Shown piece by piece: positions 17,480 through 26,599 of a stretch of DNA of 64,000 bases (the first letter of the stretch is position 1; each line of letters starts with the position of its first letter). The position numbers and the translations under genes were made by a program. The stretch lies in assembly GCF_001650495.1 (NCBI RefSeq), contig NZ_LWCS01000076.1:62001-126000 (forward strand), written 5' to 3'. The notes under the pieces were generated by a model that was not told the origin of the DNA, ran no database searches, and saw only the letters and a program-made list of their open reading frames with translations. Source of the stretch: Mycolicibacterium iranicum (lineage in GTDB: Bacteria > Actinomycetota > Actinomycetes > Mycobacteriales > Mycobacteriaceae).

Positions 17480-17622
17480 GTGTGATCGTCTACACCGCCG
17501 AGTCCGGCTCGTCTTGGAACACCGTGCTGCGACTGCTGGCCAACTGGCAGGAGGCCCGATCACACCCGTCACCGGCCGAACCTTCCACCGGGGAGCCCAC
17601 TGATGCGCGATCAGGCATCTGA
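17480..17622 (+). CDS. Doubtful small ORF (47 codons)
   Basis: From the GTG at 17480 the frame encodes VIVYTAESGSSWNTVLRLL and a Pro/Ser-rich tail. Third positions are strongly G/C, unlike a random frame, but there is no clear ribosome binding site and I recognise no family. A longer version could start at 17407. It lies between two leftward genes. It may be a small protein, a gene remnant or chance. Confidence 0.25.
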
Positions 17623-17637
17623 GCCACTCGGGGTTCG

Positions 17638-17985
17638 CTAGACCGTGAAGCCGAGCGCTCTCAGCTGTTCGCGTCCGTCATCGGTGATCTTGTCCGGACC
17701 CCACGGCGGATTCCACACCCAGTTGATCTTGATGTCTTGGACCAGGCTGGCACCGACCAGGGCGGTGCGCGTCTGGTCCTCGATGACGTCGGTAAGGGGG
17801 CATGCCGCCGACGTCAGCGTCATGTCGATCAGCGCCACCTGGCCGGCGTCGCTCTTCTCCAGGTTGATGCCGTAGACGAGGCCGAGATCCACGACATTGA
17901 TGCCGAGTTCAGGGTCGACGACGTCACGCATCGCCTCCTCGACGTCCGCCAGGAGTTCCTCATTGGGTAATGCCGTATCACTCAT
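17638..17985 (-). CDS. sufT: SufT/MIP18-family iron-sulfur assembly factor
   Basis: The 115-residue protein is a DUF59/MIP18 member: the DPELGINVVDLGLVYG signature lies near residues 21-36 and the conserved Cys in TSAACPLTDVI near 66. Proteins of this family help mature Fe-S proteins. It is the last gene of the suf operon, and its ATG overlaps the sufU stop (TGATG), so it is translated with it. It corresponds in position to Rv1466. Confidence 0.88.
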   Translation of the reverse strand: MSDTALPNEELLADVEEAMRDVVDPELGINVVDLGLVYGINLEKSDAGQVALIDMTLTSAACPLTDVIEDQTRTALVGASLVQDIKINWVWNPPWGPDKITDDGREQLRALGFTV

Positions 17986-18446
17986 CAGTTCTCCTCCGAA
18001 TCCTCGGGCCCGTGGGCCTCCGCAAGCGCCGCTTTGAACGCCGTCCATCCCAGCAGCGCGCATTTCACCCGCGCTGGATACTTCGACACGCCGGCGAAGG
18101 CGATACCGTCGCCGAGCACGTCCTCGTCACCGTCGATCTTGCCGCGGGACGACACCATCTCCGTGAACGCCGCGACCGTCTTGAGCGCATCCCCGACCGT
18201 CTGTCCGATCACCTGATCGGTGAGCACCGACGTCGCAGCCTGGCTGATGGAGCACCCCTGACCGTCATACGAGATGTCGGTGACGGTCTCGCCGTCCCCG
18301 GACAGGGCCACCCGCAACGTCACCTCGTCACCACAGGTCGGGTTGACGTGGTGCACCTCGGCCGCGAACGGCTCCCGCAGACCGCGGTGATGAGGGTGCT
18401 TGTAATGGTCCAGGATCACTTCCTGGTAGATCTGCTCCAACCGCAC
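17985..18446 (-). CDS. sufU: SufU (IscU-like) sulfur-transfer/scaffold protein
   Basis: The 153-residue protein has the three conserved cysteines of the SufU/IscU fold at Cys38 (NPTCGD), Cys64 (GQGCSIS) and Cys128 (RVKCALLGW), plus Asp40. In Gram-positive bacteria SufU binds zinc and accepts sulfur from SufS for delivery to SufBCD. The start is three bases after the sufS stop. The segment between Cys64 and Cys128 has the insertion typical of SufU rather than IscU. Confidence 0.92.
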   Translation of the reverse strand: MRLEQIYQEVILDHYKHPHHRGLREPFAAEVHHVNPTCGDEVTLRVALSGDGETVTDISYDGQGCSISQAATSVLTDQVIGQTVGDALKTVAAFTEMVSSRGKIDGDEDVLGDGIAFAGVSKYPARVKCALLGWTAFKAALAEAHGPEDSEEN

Positions 18447-18449
18447 GCG

Positions 18450-19700
18450 TCAGTCCCGCCCGAAGAACTCGACGGCGCGCTTCACGCCCGACACCAGCCG
18501 GTCCACCTCGTCGACGGTGTTGTACACCGCGAAGGACGCCCGCGCGGTGGCGGCGATCCCGAACCTACGGTGCAGGGGCCACGCGCAGTGATGACCCACA
18601 CGCACGGCGACACCGTCGTCGTCGAGCACCTGACCCACGTCGTGGGCGTGGACGCCGTCCACGACGAACGACACCGGCGAACCCCGGTGCTCCATCGACG
18701 TGGGACCGATGACCCTGACCCCGTCGATGGCTGACAGCCCGGACAGGGCCGCAGCGACAAGGTCATGCTCGTGCTCTTGGACCGCCCGCATCCCGATCCC
18801 ATCCAGATACCGTGCTGCGGCGGCCAATCCGACCACCTGCGACGTCATCGGGGTACCCGCTTCGAAACGCTGCGGCGCGGGCGCAAACGTCGTCGCCTCC
18901 ATCGTGACCGTCTCGATCATGGATCCGCCGGTCAGGAACGGCGGCAGCGCGTCCAGCAGTTCGCGGCGGCCGTAGAGCACGCCGATCCCTGTCGGTCCGA
19001 GCATCTTATGCCCCGAGAACGCGGCAAAGTCGACGTCGAGGGCGCGGAAGTCCACCGGCTGGTGCGGCACCGACTGGCAGGCGTCCAGCAGCACGAGCGC
19101 GCCGACCGCCTTCGCCCTGGCCACCAACTCGGCAACCGGTGCTATAGCGCCCGTCACATTCGAATGGTGGCTGAAGGCAACAATTTTCACGCGCTCGTCG
19201 AGCTCGAGCGAATCCAGGTCGATACGACCATCGTCGGTCACGCCATACCACTTCAGCGTCGCCCCCGTCCGCAGCGCCAGCTCCTGCCACGGCACGAGGT
19301 TGGCGTGGTGCTCCAGCTCGGTGGTGACGATGACGTCGCCGGGCCCCACTGCGTGCTCGAAGCGCTTATCCCCCAACGAGTATGCGACGAGATTGATGGC
19401 CTCGGTAGCGTTCTTGGTGAACACCAGCTCGTCGGGATCGGCGCCGACGAACGACGCGATGTCCTCCCGCCCCTGCTCGTAGGCGTCGGTCGACTCCTCC
19501 ATGAGCTGATGGGCACCACGGTGGACGGCCCCGTTCGAGTGCAGCAGAAAGTCCCGCTCGGCATCGAGGACGGCCAGCGGCTTCTGCGACGTCGCCCCGG
19601 AGTCCAGGTAGGCCAACTGGTTCCCGCCGCGCATCACCCGGCTCAGGATCGGGAAGTCGGCCCTGATTGCCGTGACATCGAGCGTGCGCGCGGCCGTCAT
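18450..19700 (-). CDS. sufS: SufS cysteine desulfurase
   Basis: A 416-residue PLP-dependent class V aminotransferase-fold enzyme that takes sulfur from L-cysteine, forming alanine and an enzyme persulfide. The PLP lysine is in GHKMLGPTG near residue 229 and the persulfide-forming cysteine in GHHCAWPL near 370. HHSNVTG and the ATEAINLVA cofactor segment are also present. The ATG lies one base after the sufC stop. Length is normal for group II desulfurases. Its sulfur acceptor should be SufU, encoded next. Confidence 0.95.
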   Translation of the reverse strand: MTAARTLDVTAIRADFPILSRVMRGGNQLAYLDSGATSQKPLAVLDAERDFLLHSNGAVHRGAHQLMEESTDAYEQGREDIASFVGADPDELVFTKNATEAINLVAYSLGDKRFEHAVGPGDVIVTTELEHHANLVPWQELALRTGATLKWYGVTDDGRIDLDSLELDERVKIVAFSHHSNVTGAIAPVAELVARAKAVGALVLLDACQSVPHQPVDFRALDVDFAAFSGHKMLGPTGIGVLYGRRELLDALPPFLTGGSMIETVTMEATTFAPAPQRFEAGTPMTSQVVGLAAAARYLDGIGMRAVQEHEHDLVAAALSGLSAIDGVRVIGPTSMEHRGSPVSFVVDGVHAHDVGQVLDDDGVAVRVGHHCAWPLHRRFGIAATARASFAVYNTVDEVDRLVSGVKRAVEFFGRD

Positions 19701-19701
19701 G

Positions 19702-20472
19702 TCAGGCCCCTGCTGATGCAGCCTGCGTGAAGCGCTCGTAGCCGTTCTCCTCGAGTTCGTCGGCCAGCTCGGGTCCACCGGACTCGATGATCCGTCCGCC
19801 GACGAAGACGTGCACGAACTGCGGCTTGATGTAGCGCAGGATTCGGGTGTAGTGCGTGATCAGCAGCACGCCGCCGTTCTCGGCGTCCTTGTAACTGTTG
19901 ACGCCCTCGCTGACGACTCGCAGCGCGTCGACGTCCAGACCGGAGTCGGTCTCATCGAGGATGGCGATCTTCGGCTTGAGCAGGCCGAGCTGCAGGATCT
20001 CGTGGCGCTTCTTCTCGCCTCCCGAGAACCCTTCGTTGACGCTGCGTTCCCCGAACGACGGATCGATGTCGAGGTCGGTCATCGCGCCTTTGACCTCTTT
20101 GACCCAGTGCCGCAGCTTCGGCGCCTCACCGCGTACCGCGGTCGCCGCCGTACGCAGGAAGTTCGACATGGAGACCCCAGGCACCTCGACCGGGTACTGC
20201 ATCGCCAGGAACAGACCGGCGCGCGCACGCTCGTCGATGGACATCTCGAGAACGTCCTCGCCGTCGAGGGTGATCGACCCGGAGGTGACGGTGTACTTCG
20301 GATGGCCGGCGATCGCGTACGACAACGTCGACTTGCCGGAGCCGTTGGGACCCATCACCGCATGGGTCTCACCCGACTTCACGGTCAGGTTGACGCCCTT
20401 CAAGATCGGGATGTCGGTACCTTCTGCATCGAAGACCGAGGCGTGCAGGTCCTTGATTTCCAGTGTGGTCAT
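19702..20472 (-). CDS. sufC: SufC ABC-type ATPase
   Basis: A 256-residue soluble ABC ATPase with Walker A GPNGSGKST (about 39-47), signature FSGGEKKRHE and Walker B AILDETDSGLD. It drives conformational change in the SufB-SufD scaffold and does not transport anything. The DE-T-DSGLD form with Thr after the catalytic Glu region and the extended EKKR signature are typical of SufC. The ATG follows the sufD stop by one base. Confidence 0.95.
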   Translation of the reverse strand: MTTLEIKDLHASVFDAEGTDIPILKGVNLTVKSGETHAVMGPNGSGKSTLSYAIAGHPKYTVTSGSITLDGEDVLEMSIDERARAGLFLAMQYPVEVPGVSMSNFLRTAATAVRGEAPKLRHWVKEVKGAMTDLDIDPSFGERSVNEGFSGGEKKRHEILQLGLLKPKIAILDETDSGLDVDALRVVSEGVNSYKDAENGGVLLITHYTRILRYIKPQFVHVFVGGRIIESGGPELADELEENGYERFTQAASAGA

Positions 20473-20473
20473 G

Positions 20474-21661
20474 TCAGTTCGCACTCGCTTCGGTGATTGC
20501 TAGTTCTTTTTCAATGGCTTCGGTCAGGCGCTCCCGCACGGCGGGGACGGCGATCTTGGCGATGATCTCGTTGAAGAAGCCGCGTACCACCAGCCGACGG
20601 GCCTGGTCCTCGGGAATGCCGCGGGCCCGTAGGTAGAACAACTGCTCGTCGTCGAAACGCCCTGTGGCACTGGCGTGTCCGGCGCCGACGATTTCGCCGG
20701 TCTCGATCTCCAGGTTCGGCACCGAGTCGGCCCTGGCACCGTCTGTGAGCACCAGGTTGCGGTTGACCTCGAAGGTGTCGGTGCCGGTCGCCTCCGCGCG
20801 GATCAGCACGTCGCCCACCCACACGGTGTGCGCGTCGGGCTTCGTGGAATCCGGATCGCCTTGCAGCGCGCCCTTGTAGAGGACGTCTGACTTGCAGTTG
20901 GGCTGCGAGTGATCGACGAGCAGGCGCGCCTCGAAATGCTGGCCGGCGTCGGCGAAGTAGGTGCCCAGCATTTGGGCTTCGCCACCCGGGGCGTCATAGC
21001 GCACGGTGGCTGTCGTGCGGACGACGTCGCCGCCCAGCGTGACGTTCACGTGTGTGAGCACCGCATCCTTGCCCAGCCGGGCGTGATGAGAGCTGACATG
21101 CACGGTGTCGTCGGCCCAGTCGGCGATCCAAATGACGCCGACGCCTGCGGCGTCTCCGACGACGATCTCGACGTTGTCGGCGAGGATCCCGCTGCCGCGC
21201 AGATCCACCACGACGGTCGCGCGGGAGAGTTCCTCGACACGGATCTGCAGGTGCGCGTAGGCGACCTGTCCCTCCCCCGGCCCGGCGATGGTGATCTCGA
21301 TCGGCTCGGCCACCTCGGTATCGCGCGCGACGGTCACTATGGTCGCCGAGTCGAACGACGAGAAGGCCTGCGCAGCAACACGATCGGACGGCACACCAGC
21401 CTGGCCGAGGCGAGCGTCGCCGCGCTGGGCGGTTTCCACCGTCACGCCCGGACGTTCGGTGACGGTGACCTCGACACGGCCGGTTGCGACCGCCGAGCCG
21501 TCGTGCAGACCGCGCAGCCGCTTGAGCGGCGTGAAGCGCCAGATCTCGTCACGACCGCCAGGAACCTCGAACGCGTTCACGTCGAACGACGAGAAGAGCT
21601 CACCCTTGTTCACCGCAGAGAGGGCCGAACCCTCGACTGCGGCCGTCAGATCCTGAGTCAC
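20474..21661 (-). CDS. sufD: SufD scaffold subunit
   Basis: A 395-residue SufD partner of SufB with the family's right-handed beta-helix core. The C-terminal 'GHASATGRFDDEQLFYLRARGIPEDQARRLVVRGF' region is the shared SufB/D signature, with the His of GHASATG. The GTG start overlaps the sufB stop (TAGTG). Long in-frame extension upstream lies inside sufB and is not family-like. With SufB and SufC it forms the SufBC2D complex on which Fe-S clusters are built. Confidence 0.93.
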   Translation of the reverse strand: MTQDLTAAVEGSALSAVNKGELFSSFDVNAFEVPGGRDEIWRFTPLKRLRGLHDGSAVATGRVEVTVTERPGVTVETAQRGDARLGQAGVPSDRVAAQAFSSFDSATIVTVARDTEVAEPIEITIAGPGEGQVAYAHLQIRVEELSRATVVVDLRGSGILADNVEIVVGDAAGVGVIWIADWADDTVHVSSHHARLGKDAVLTHVNVTLGGDVVRTTATVRYDAPGGEAQMLGTYFADAGQHFEARLLVDHSQPNCKSDVLYKGALQGDPDSTKPDAHTVWVGDVLIRAEATGTDTFEVNRNLVLTDGARADSVPNLEIETGEIVGAGHASATGRFDDEQLFYLRARGIPEDQARRLVVRGFFNEIIAKIAVPAVRERLTEAIEKELAITEASAN

Positions 21662-23100
21662 TAGCCGACCGCGCCTTCCATCTGCAGCTCGATCAGCCGG
21701 TTGAGCTCCAGCGCGTACTCCATCGGGAGCTCCTTGGCGATCGGCTCGACGAAGCCGCGCACCACCATCGCCATCGCCTCGTCCTCGGTCAGGCCGCGGC
21801 TCATCAGATAGAACATCTGATCCTCGCTGACCTTGGACACCGTTGCCTCGTGGCCCATCGTGACGTCGTCCTCGCGGATGTCGACGTACGGGTAGGTGTC
21901 GGAGCGGCTGATGGTGTCGACCAGCAGCGCATCGCATTTCACGCTCGACTTGCTGCCGTGCGCACCCTTGTTGACCTGGACGAGACCACGGTAGGACGCG
22001 CGGCCACCGCCGCGGGCCACCGACTTCGAGATGATGTTGCTCGACGTGTTGGGCGCCAGGTGCAACATCTTGGCTCCGGTGTCCTGGTGCTGGCCCTCGC
22101 CGGCGAACGCCACCGAGAGCACCTCACCCTTGGCATATTCACCGGTCATCCAGACGGCCGGGTACTTCATCGTCACCTTGGAGCCGATGTTGCCGTCGAC
22201 CCACTCCATCGTGGCGCCGGCCTCGGCGCGGGCACGCTTGGTGACCAGGTTGAAGACGTTGTTCGACCAGTTCTGGATCGTGGTGTAGCGGCAGCGGCCA
22301 CCCGGCTTGACGATGATCTCGACGACGGCGCTGTGCAGCGAGTCGCTCTTGTAGATCGGCGCGGTACAGCCCTCGACGTAGTGCACGTAGGCGTCCTCGT
22401 CGACGATGATCAGCGTCCGCTCGAACTGGCCCATGTTCTCGGTGTTGATCCGGAAATAGGCCTGCAGCGGGATGTCGACGTGCACACCCTTTGGCACGTA
22501 GATGAAGGAGCCACCCGACCACACGGCGGTGTTGAGCGCGGAGAACTTGTTGTCCCCGGCCGGGATCACTGTGCCGAAGTACTGCTTGAACAGCTCCGGA
22601 TGCTCCTTGAGTGCCGTATCTGTGTCGAGGAAGATGACGCCCTGGGCCTCGAGATCCTCACGGATCGAGTGGTAGACGACCTCGGATTCGTACTGCGCCG
22701 CGACACCGGACACCAGACGCTGCTTCTCCGCCTCGGGGATCCCCAGCTTGTCGTAGGTGTTCTTGATGTCGGCGGGCAGATCGTCCCATGTCGCGGCCTG
22801 CTTCTCGCTGGAGCGCACGAAGTACTTGATGTTGTCGAAGTCGATGCCGTCGAGGTTGGACCCCCAGTTGGGCATCGGCTTCTTGTCGAACGTGCGCAGC
22901 GCCTTGAGACGGATGTCGAGCATCCAGTCGGGCTCGCTCTTCTTCGCAGAGATGTCGCGGACCACGGCTTCGGACAGCCCCCGCTGCGCGCTGGCCCCTG
23001 CGACGTCGGAGTCAGCCCAGCCATAGCCGTAGTTGCCCAGGGAGGCGATGGTCTCCTCCTGGGTCAGCGCTTCTGGCTTGACCTCCGGTGTGAGTGTCAT
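21661..23100 (-). CDS. sufB: SufB scaffold subunit, intein-free
   Basis: The 479-residue protein is the full SufB length without an intein. M. tuberculosis SufB carries an intein of about 360 residues; here the sequence runs uninterrupted through HYVEGCTAPIYKSDSLHSAV (near 245-265), the conserved region containing the scaffold Cys. The C-terminal MGHEATVSKVSEDQMFYLMSRGL signature is intact. AGGAG lies 8-9 bases before the ATG. It is the first structural gene after sufR, 72 bases from it, so promoters may lie both before sufR and in this gap. Confidence 0.95.
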   Translation of the reverse strand: MTLTPEVKPEALTQEETIASLGNYGYGWADSDVAGASAQRGLSEAVVRDISAKKSEPDWMLDIRLKALRTFDKKPMPNWGSNLDGIDFDNIKYFVRSSEKQAATWDDLPADIKNTYDKLGIPEAEKQRLVSGVAAQYESEVVYHSIREDLEAQGVIFLDTDTALKEHPELFKQYFGTVIPAGDNKFSALNTAVWSGGSFIYVPKGVHVDIPLQAYFRINTENMGQFERTLIIVDEDAYVHYVEGCTAPIYKSDSLHSAVVEIIVKPGGRCRYTTIQNWSNNVFNLVTKRARAEAGATMEWVDGNIGSKVTMKYPAVWMTGEYAKGEVLSVAFAGEGQHQDTGAKMLHLAPNTSSNIISKSVARGGGRASYRGLVQVNKGAHGSKSSVKCDALLVDTISRSDTYPYVDIREDDVTMGHEATVSKVSEDQMFYLMSRGLTEDEAMAMVVRGFVEPIAKELPMEYALELNRLIELQMEGAVG

Positions 23101-23172
23101 TGCGACACACTCCTTTTGCTTTTGTGGTGGCCTCCGGCACGGGCTGTGCGCCGAAGGGTTCGTGCTCTGTTG

Positions 23173-23880
23173 CTATCGCTCGGCCGGCACCAGCGGGACG
23201 TGGGTGGTACACGCACAGTCACCGTTGACGATGGTCGCCAGCCTCTGCACGTGGGTACCCAGTACTTCGGCCATCGCCTGCTGCTCGGCCTCGCACAGTT
23301 CGGGAAACTGCTCGGCGACGTGAGACACCGGGCAGTGGTGCTGACAGATCTGGACTCCGTGCAGCGGACCGCCGACCCGGGTGGTCGTGGTCGCGTAGCC
23401 CGCGCCGGTCAGTGCGTCGGCGATCCGGTCGGCCGCGGCTTCGACCTCGTCACCGGACGTGCCGCTCACCGGCTCGACGTCGGCCAGGATCGCATCGATG
23501 CGCCTGCGCGCGAACGTGCGAACGGCGTCGTCGCCACCGAGCTCGCGCAACTGGCGCATCGCGGCCGACGCCAGGTCGTCGTAGGTGTGCTCCAGCTTCG
23601 CCCGGCCGGCCGCGGTGAGTTGGTAACGCTTGGCGGGCCTGCCGCGGCCCTCCTGCTGCCACGCCGCAGCGGCGTTGGCCTGAGCCTCTCCGGCGTCGAT
23701 GAGCGCGTCGAGATGCCTGCGCACACCGGCTGCCGAAAGCCCGAGACGATCCCCGATGTGACCGGCGGTCGTCGGCCCGGATTCCAGGAGAAGCCTGATG
23801 ATCGCCTGCCTGGTGTCACCGTCGGCAGCATGGGACGGCACCGGTGTCGGCGCGCCCGAGCTCTGCGAACGGAATTTCAC
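23173..23880 (-). CDS. sufR: SufR, Fe-S-sensing repressor of the suf operon
   Basis: The 235-residue regulator has an N-terminal winged helix (about 20-80; AGHIGDRLGLSAAGVRRHLDALIDAG) and a C-terminal cysteine motif CQHHCPVSHV...ELCEAE...GDCACTTHVP that should bind a 4Fe-4S cluster. In its holo form it represses suf. The GTG start lies within a good match to the SufR operator and has no ribosome binding site, which suggests a leaderless mRNA; TTG at 23898 is an alternative. It heads the operon sufR-B-D-C-S-U-T, as in Rv1460-Rv1466. Confidence 0.9.
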   Translation of the reverse strand: MKFRSQSSGAPTPVPSHAADGDTRQAIIRLLLESGPTTAGHIGDRLGLSAAGVRRHLDALIDAGEAQANAAAAWQQEGRGRPAKRYQLTAAGRAKLEHTYDDLASAAMRQLRELGGDDAVRTFARRRIDAILADVEPVSGTSGDEVEAAADRIADALTGAGYATTTTRVGGPLHGVQICQHHCPVSHVAEQFPELCEAEQQAMAEVLGTHVQRLATIVNGDCACTTHVPLVPAER

Positions 23881-23893
23881 AACACCAGTGTGA
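23877..23893 (-). promoter_or_regulatory. SufR operator overlapping the sufR start codon
   Basis: On the minus strand the site reads TCACACTGGTGTTGTGA. It contains ACACT-N5-TGTGA, which is, as I recall, the palindrome reported for M. tuberculosis SufR, and is also a perfect TCACA-N7-TGTGA inverted repeat. The last half-site includes the proposed GTG start codon. Binding here would block the start of sufR transcription (autorepression) and thus the operon. Confidence 0.65.
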
Positions 23894-23999
23894 CGCAATT
23901 GCAGGGGTGGGTCTAGGAAGGGGACCCTTAGCCTTTCGTCGGCATTGTCACACCGATCGCCGTCGGTTTCTGGGAATAAGCGCCCGCTACGCTGCCTTC

Positions 24000-25664
24000 G
24001 TGGCAGCCCGCCAGCACTCCCTCAGCTCGACGATCGCCGGTCTGCACGGCGATGAGCGAACTGTCGGCAGCCCGCTGACCGCCGCTGAGATGGTCTCGAT
24101 GCGCCGCACGCGGCTGTTCGGCGCCACCGGCACCGTGCTGATGGCGATCGGGGCTCTGGGCGCCGGCGCCCGGCCCGTCGTCCAGGACCCCACCTTCGGC
24201 GTCCGGCTGTTGAACCTGCCGTCTCGCATCGCGACGGTGTCGCTGACGATGACGACGACCGGGGCGGTCATGATGGCGCTGGCCTGGCTGATGCTGGGCC
24301 GTTTCACGCTGGGCCAGCGGAAGATGACGCGCAGCCAACTCGACCGCACGCTGCTGCTCTGGGCCCTGCCGCTGCTGTTGGCGCCCCCCATGTACAGCAA
24401 GGACGTCTACTCCTACCTCGCACAGAGCGAGATCTCGCTGCAGGGCAACGACCCGTACCAGGTGGGTCCTGCGACCGGCCTCGGCCTCGACCACGTCTTC
24501 ACGCTCTCCGTTCCCAGCATGTGGCGTGAGACCCCGGCGCCGTACGGACCACTTTTCCTGTGGATCGGACGGGGGATCTCGCAGATCACGGGCGAGAACA
24601 TCGTCGAGGCCGTGCTGTTTCACCGCCTCGTCGTGCTGCTCGGTGTCGGAATGATCGTGTGGGCGACCCCGCGGCTGGCGCGCCGCTGCGGCGTCGCCGA
24701 GGTCAGCGCACTGTGGCTCGGCGCGGCCAACCCGCTGTTGTTCATGCACCTTGTGGCGGGCATCCACAACGAAGCTCTGATGCTGGGCCTGATGTTGGCG
24801 GGCACCGAATTCGCGCTGCGCGGAGTAGACGCCGCCACCCGTTTGATCCCGCGACCGCTGGCGTGGCCGCGGGACCGCGAGCAGTGGCTCGGCTGGTACC
24901 CGGTCGCGATGTTGTTGGCGGGCAGTGTGCTGATCACGATGTCGTCCCAGGTCAAGCTGCCCTCGCTCCTGGCACTCGGATTCGTGGCAATGGCTCTCGC
25001 ACGCCGCTGGGGCGGAACGGTGAAGGCGTTCTTCCTCGCGGGCGGATCGCTGGGCGTGGTGGCGCTCGCAGTGATGGCGCTGATCGGCTGGGCCAGCGGT
25101 CTCGGCTTCGGCTGGCTGTTCACCCTCGGCACCGCGAACGTCGTCCGCAGCTGGATGTCCCCCCCGACACTGCTCGCGCTCGGCACCGGTCAGGTCGGCA
25201 TTCTGCTCGGGTTGGGTGACCACACCACCGCCGTGCTCGCGCTGACGCGTGCCATCGGTGTCAGCCTCATCGCGGTGATCGTCCTGTGGCTGCTGTTCGC
25301 CGTGCTGCGCGGTCGGCTGCATCCGGTCGGTGGGCTCGGCGTCGCCCTCGGCGCCACCCTGCTGCTGTTCCCCGTGGTGCAGCCCTGGTACGTGCTGTGG
25401 GCGATCATTCCGCTCGCGGCATGGGCGACACGTCCCCGCTTCAGGGCGGCGGCCATCGTGGTGACCCTCGTCGTCGGGATCTTCGGGCCCACCGCCAACG
25501 GCGACAGATTCGCGCTGTTCCAAATCGCGTTGGCCACCGCTGCCAGCTTCCTGATCTTGGTGATGTTGATGATGGTGACCTATCGATGGCTGCCTTGGCG
25601 GCCGGTACCCGAGGAACCGGCACCGCCCAGAGCCAGAGCCGACGCCTACGCTGAGTCCCCGTGA
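24000..25664 (+). CDS. mptB: MptB, alpha-1,6-mannopyranosyltransferase
   Basis: The 554-residue polytopic GT-C enzyme corresponds to Rv1459c, which starts the alpha-1,6-mannan core of lipomannan and lipoarabinomannan from polyprenyl-phosphate-mannose. About a dozen hydrophobic helices are visible. The first long extracytoplasmic loop contains PMYSKDVYSYLAQ, with the acidic residue expected at a GT-C active site. The GTG at 24000 is chosen because the frame upstream is not membrane-like and approaches sufR; a slightly longer N-terminus is possible. It is divergent from sufR, and its stop overlaps the start of the ABC ATPase gene (GTGA). Confidence 0.88.
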   Translation: MAARQHSLSSTIAGLHGDERTVGSPLTAAEMVSMRRTRLFGATGTVLMAIGALGAGARPVVQDPTFGVRLLNLPSRIATVSLTMTTTGAVMMALAWLMLGRFTLGQRKMTRSQLDRTLLLWALPLLLAPPMYSKDVYSYLAQSEISLQGNDPYQVGPATGLGLDHVFTLSVPSMWRETPAPYGPLFLWIGRGISQITGENIVEAVLFHRLVVLLGVGMIVWATPRLARRCGVAEVSALWLGAANPLLFMHLVAGIHNEALMLGLMLAGTEFALRGVDAATRLIPRPLAWPRDREQWLGWYPVAMLLAGSVLITMSSQVKLPSLLALGFVAMALARRWGGTVKAFFLAGGSLGVVALAVMALIGWASGLGFGWLFTLGTANVVRSWMSPPTLLALGTGQVGILLGLGDHTTAVLALTRAIGVSLIAVIVLWLLFAVLRGRLHPVGGLGVALGATLLLFPVVQPWYVLWAIIPLAAWATRPRFRAAAIVVTLVVGIFGPTANGDRFALFQIALATAASFLILVMLMMVTYRWLPWRPVPEEPAPPRARADAYAESP

Positions 25665-26599
25665 CCCCCGTTCCTCCCGACGCCCCTCCCGTTGTGCTGC
25701 GTGGGGTGAAAAAGCGGTACGGGTCGATGACAGCAGTCTCTGAGCTCGACCTCGACGTACAGACCGCGGAGGTGTTCGCACTCCTCGGCCCCAACGGCGC
25801 GGGAAAAACCACGACGATCGAGATGTGCGAGGGGTTCCTCAAGCCCGACGCCGGCTCGATCCGAATCCTCGGCCTCGATCCGGTCGCCGACAATGCCGAG
25901 GTCCGGGCGCGAGTCGGCGTGATGCTGCAGGGCGGCGGCGCGTACCCCGCGGCGCGGGCGGGCGAAATGCTCGACCTGGTCGCTTCTTATGCCGCCCACC
26001 CGCTGGATCCCCAGTGGTTGCTCGACACTCTGGGCCTCGCCGACTCGGCGCGGACCACCTATCGCCGGCTCTCCGGCGGACAGCAGCAGCGTCTTGCCCT
26101 CGCGTGCGCGGTGGTGGGACGACCCGAGCTGGTGTTTCTCGACGAGCCGACCGCTGGAATGGACGCTCACGCCCGAATCGTGGTGTGGGAGTTGATCGAT
26201 GCGTTGCGCCGCGACGGCGTGACGGTCGTGCTGACCACCCACCAGCTCACCGAGGCCGAGGAACTCGCCGACCGCATCCTGATCATCGACCACGGCGCCG
26301 CCGTCGCAACGGGAACCCCGGCCGAGCTGATGCGCAGCGGCGCCGAGAACCAGCTGCGGTTCCGCGCACCGCGCATGCTGGATCTCTCCCTGCTCATATC
26401 GGCGTTGCCGGAGGACTATCGCGCGGCCGAAACGGCACCCGGTGAATACCTTGTCGAGGGACGCATCGACCCACAGGTGCTGGCCACCGTCACCGCATGG
26501 TGCGCACGCCTCGACGTACTTGCCACCGACATGCGCGTCGAGCAGCGCAGCCTCGAAGACGTGTTCCTCGACCTGACCGGACGGGACCTTCGCTCGTGA
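25661..26599 (+). CDS. ABC transporter ATP-binding protein (Rv1458c-like)
   Basis: A 312-residue DrrA-type ABC ATPase: Walker A GPNGAGKTT (about 44-52), Q-loop in GVMLQGGG, signature LSGGQQQRLALA, Walker B LVFLDEPTAGMD and H-loop TTHQ. The C-terminal extension after about residue 220 resembles other drug or lipid exporters. The GTG overlaps the mptB stop by four bases, and the permease gene overlaps its own stop, so the three genes form one translational unit. Export of a lipid or glycolipid intermediate is plausible from context but not shown. Confidence 0.9.
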   Translation: MTPVPPDAPPVVLRGVKKRYGSMTAVSELDLDVQTAEVFALLGPNGAGKTTTIEMCEGFLKPDAGSIRILGLDPVADNAEVRARVGVMLQGGGAYPAARAGEMLDLVASYAAHPLDPQWLLDTLGLADSARTTYRRLSGGQQQRLALACAVVGRPELVFLDEPTAGMDAHARIVVWELIDALRRDGVTVVLTTHQLTEAEELADRILIIDHGAAVATGTPAELMRSGAENQLRFRAPRMLDLSLLISALPEDYRAAETAPGEYLVEGRIDPQVLATVTAWCARLDVLATDMRVEQRSLEDVFLDLTGRDLRS

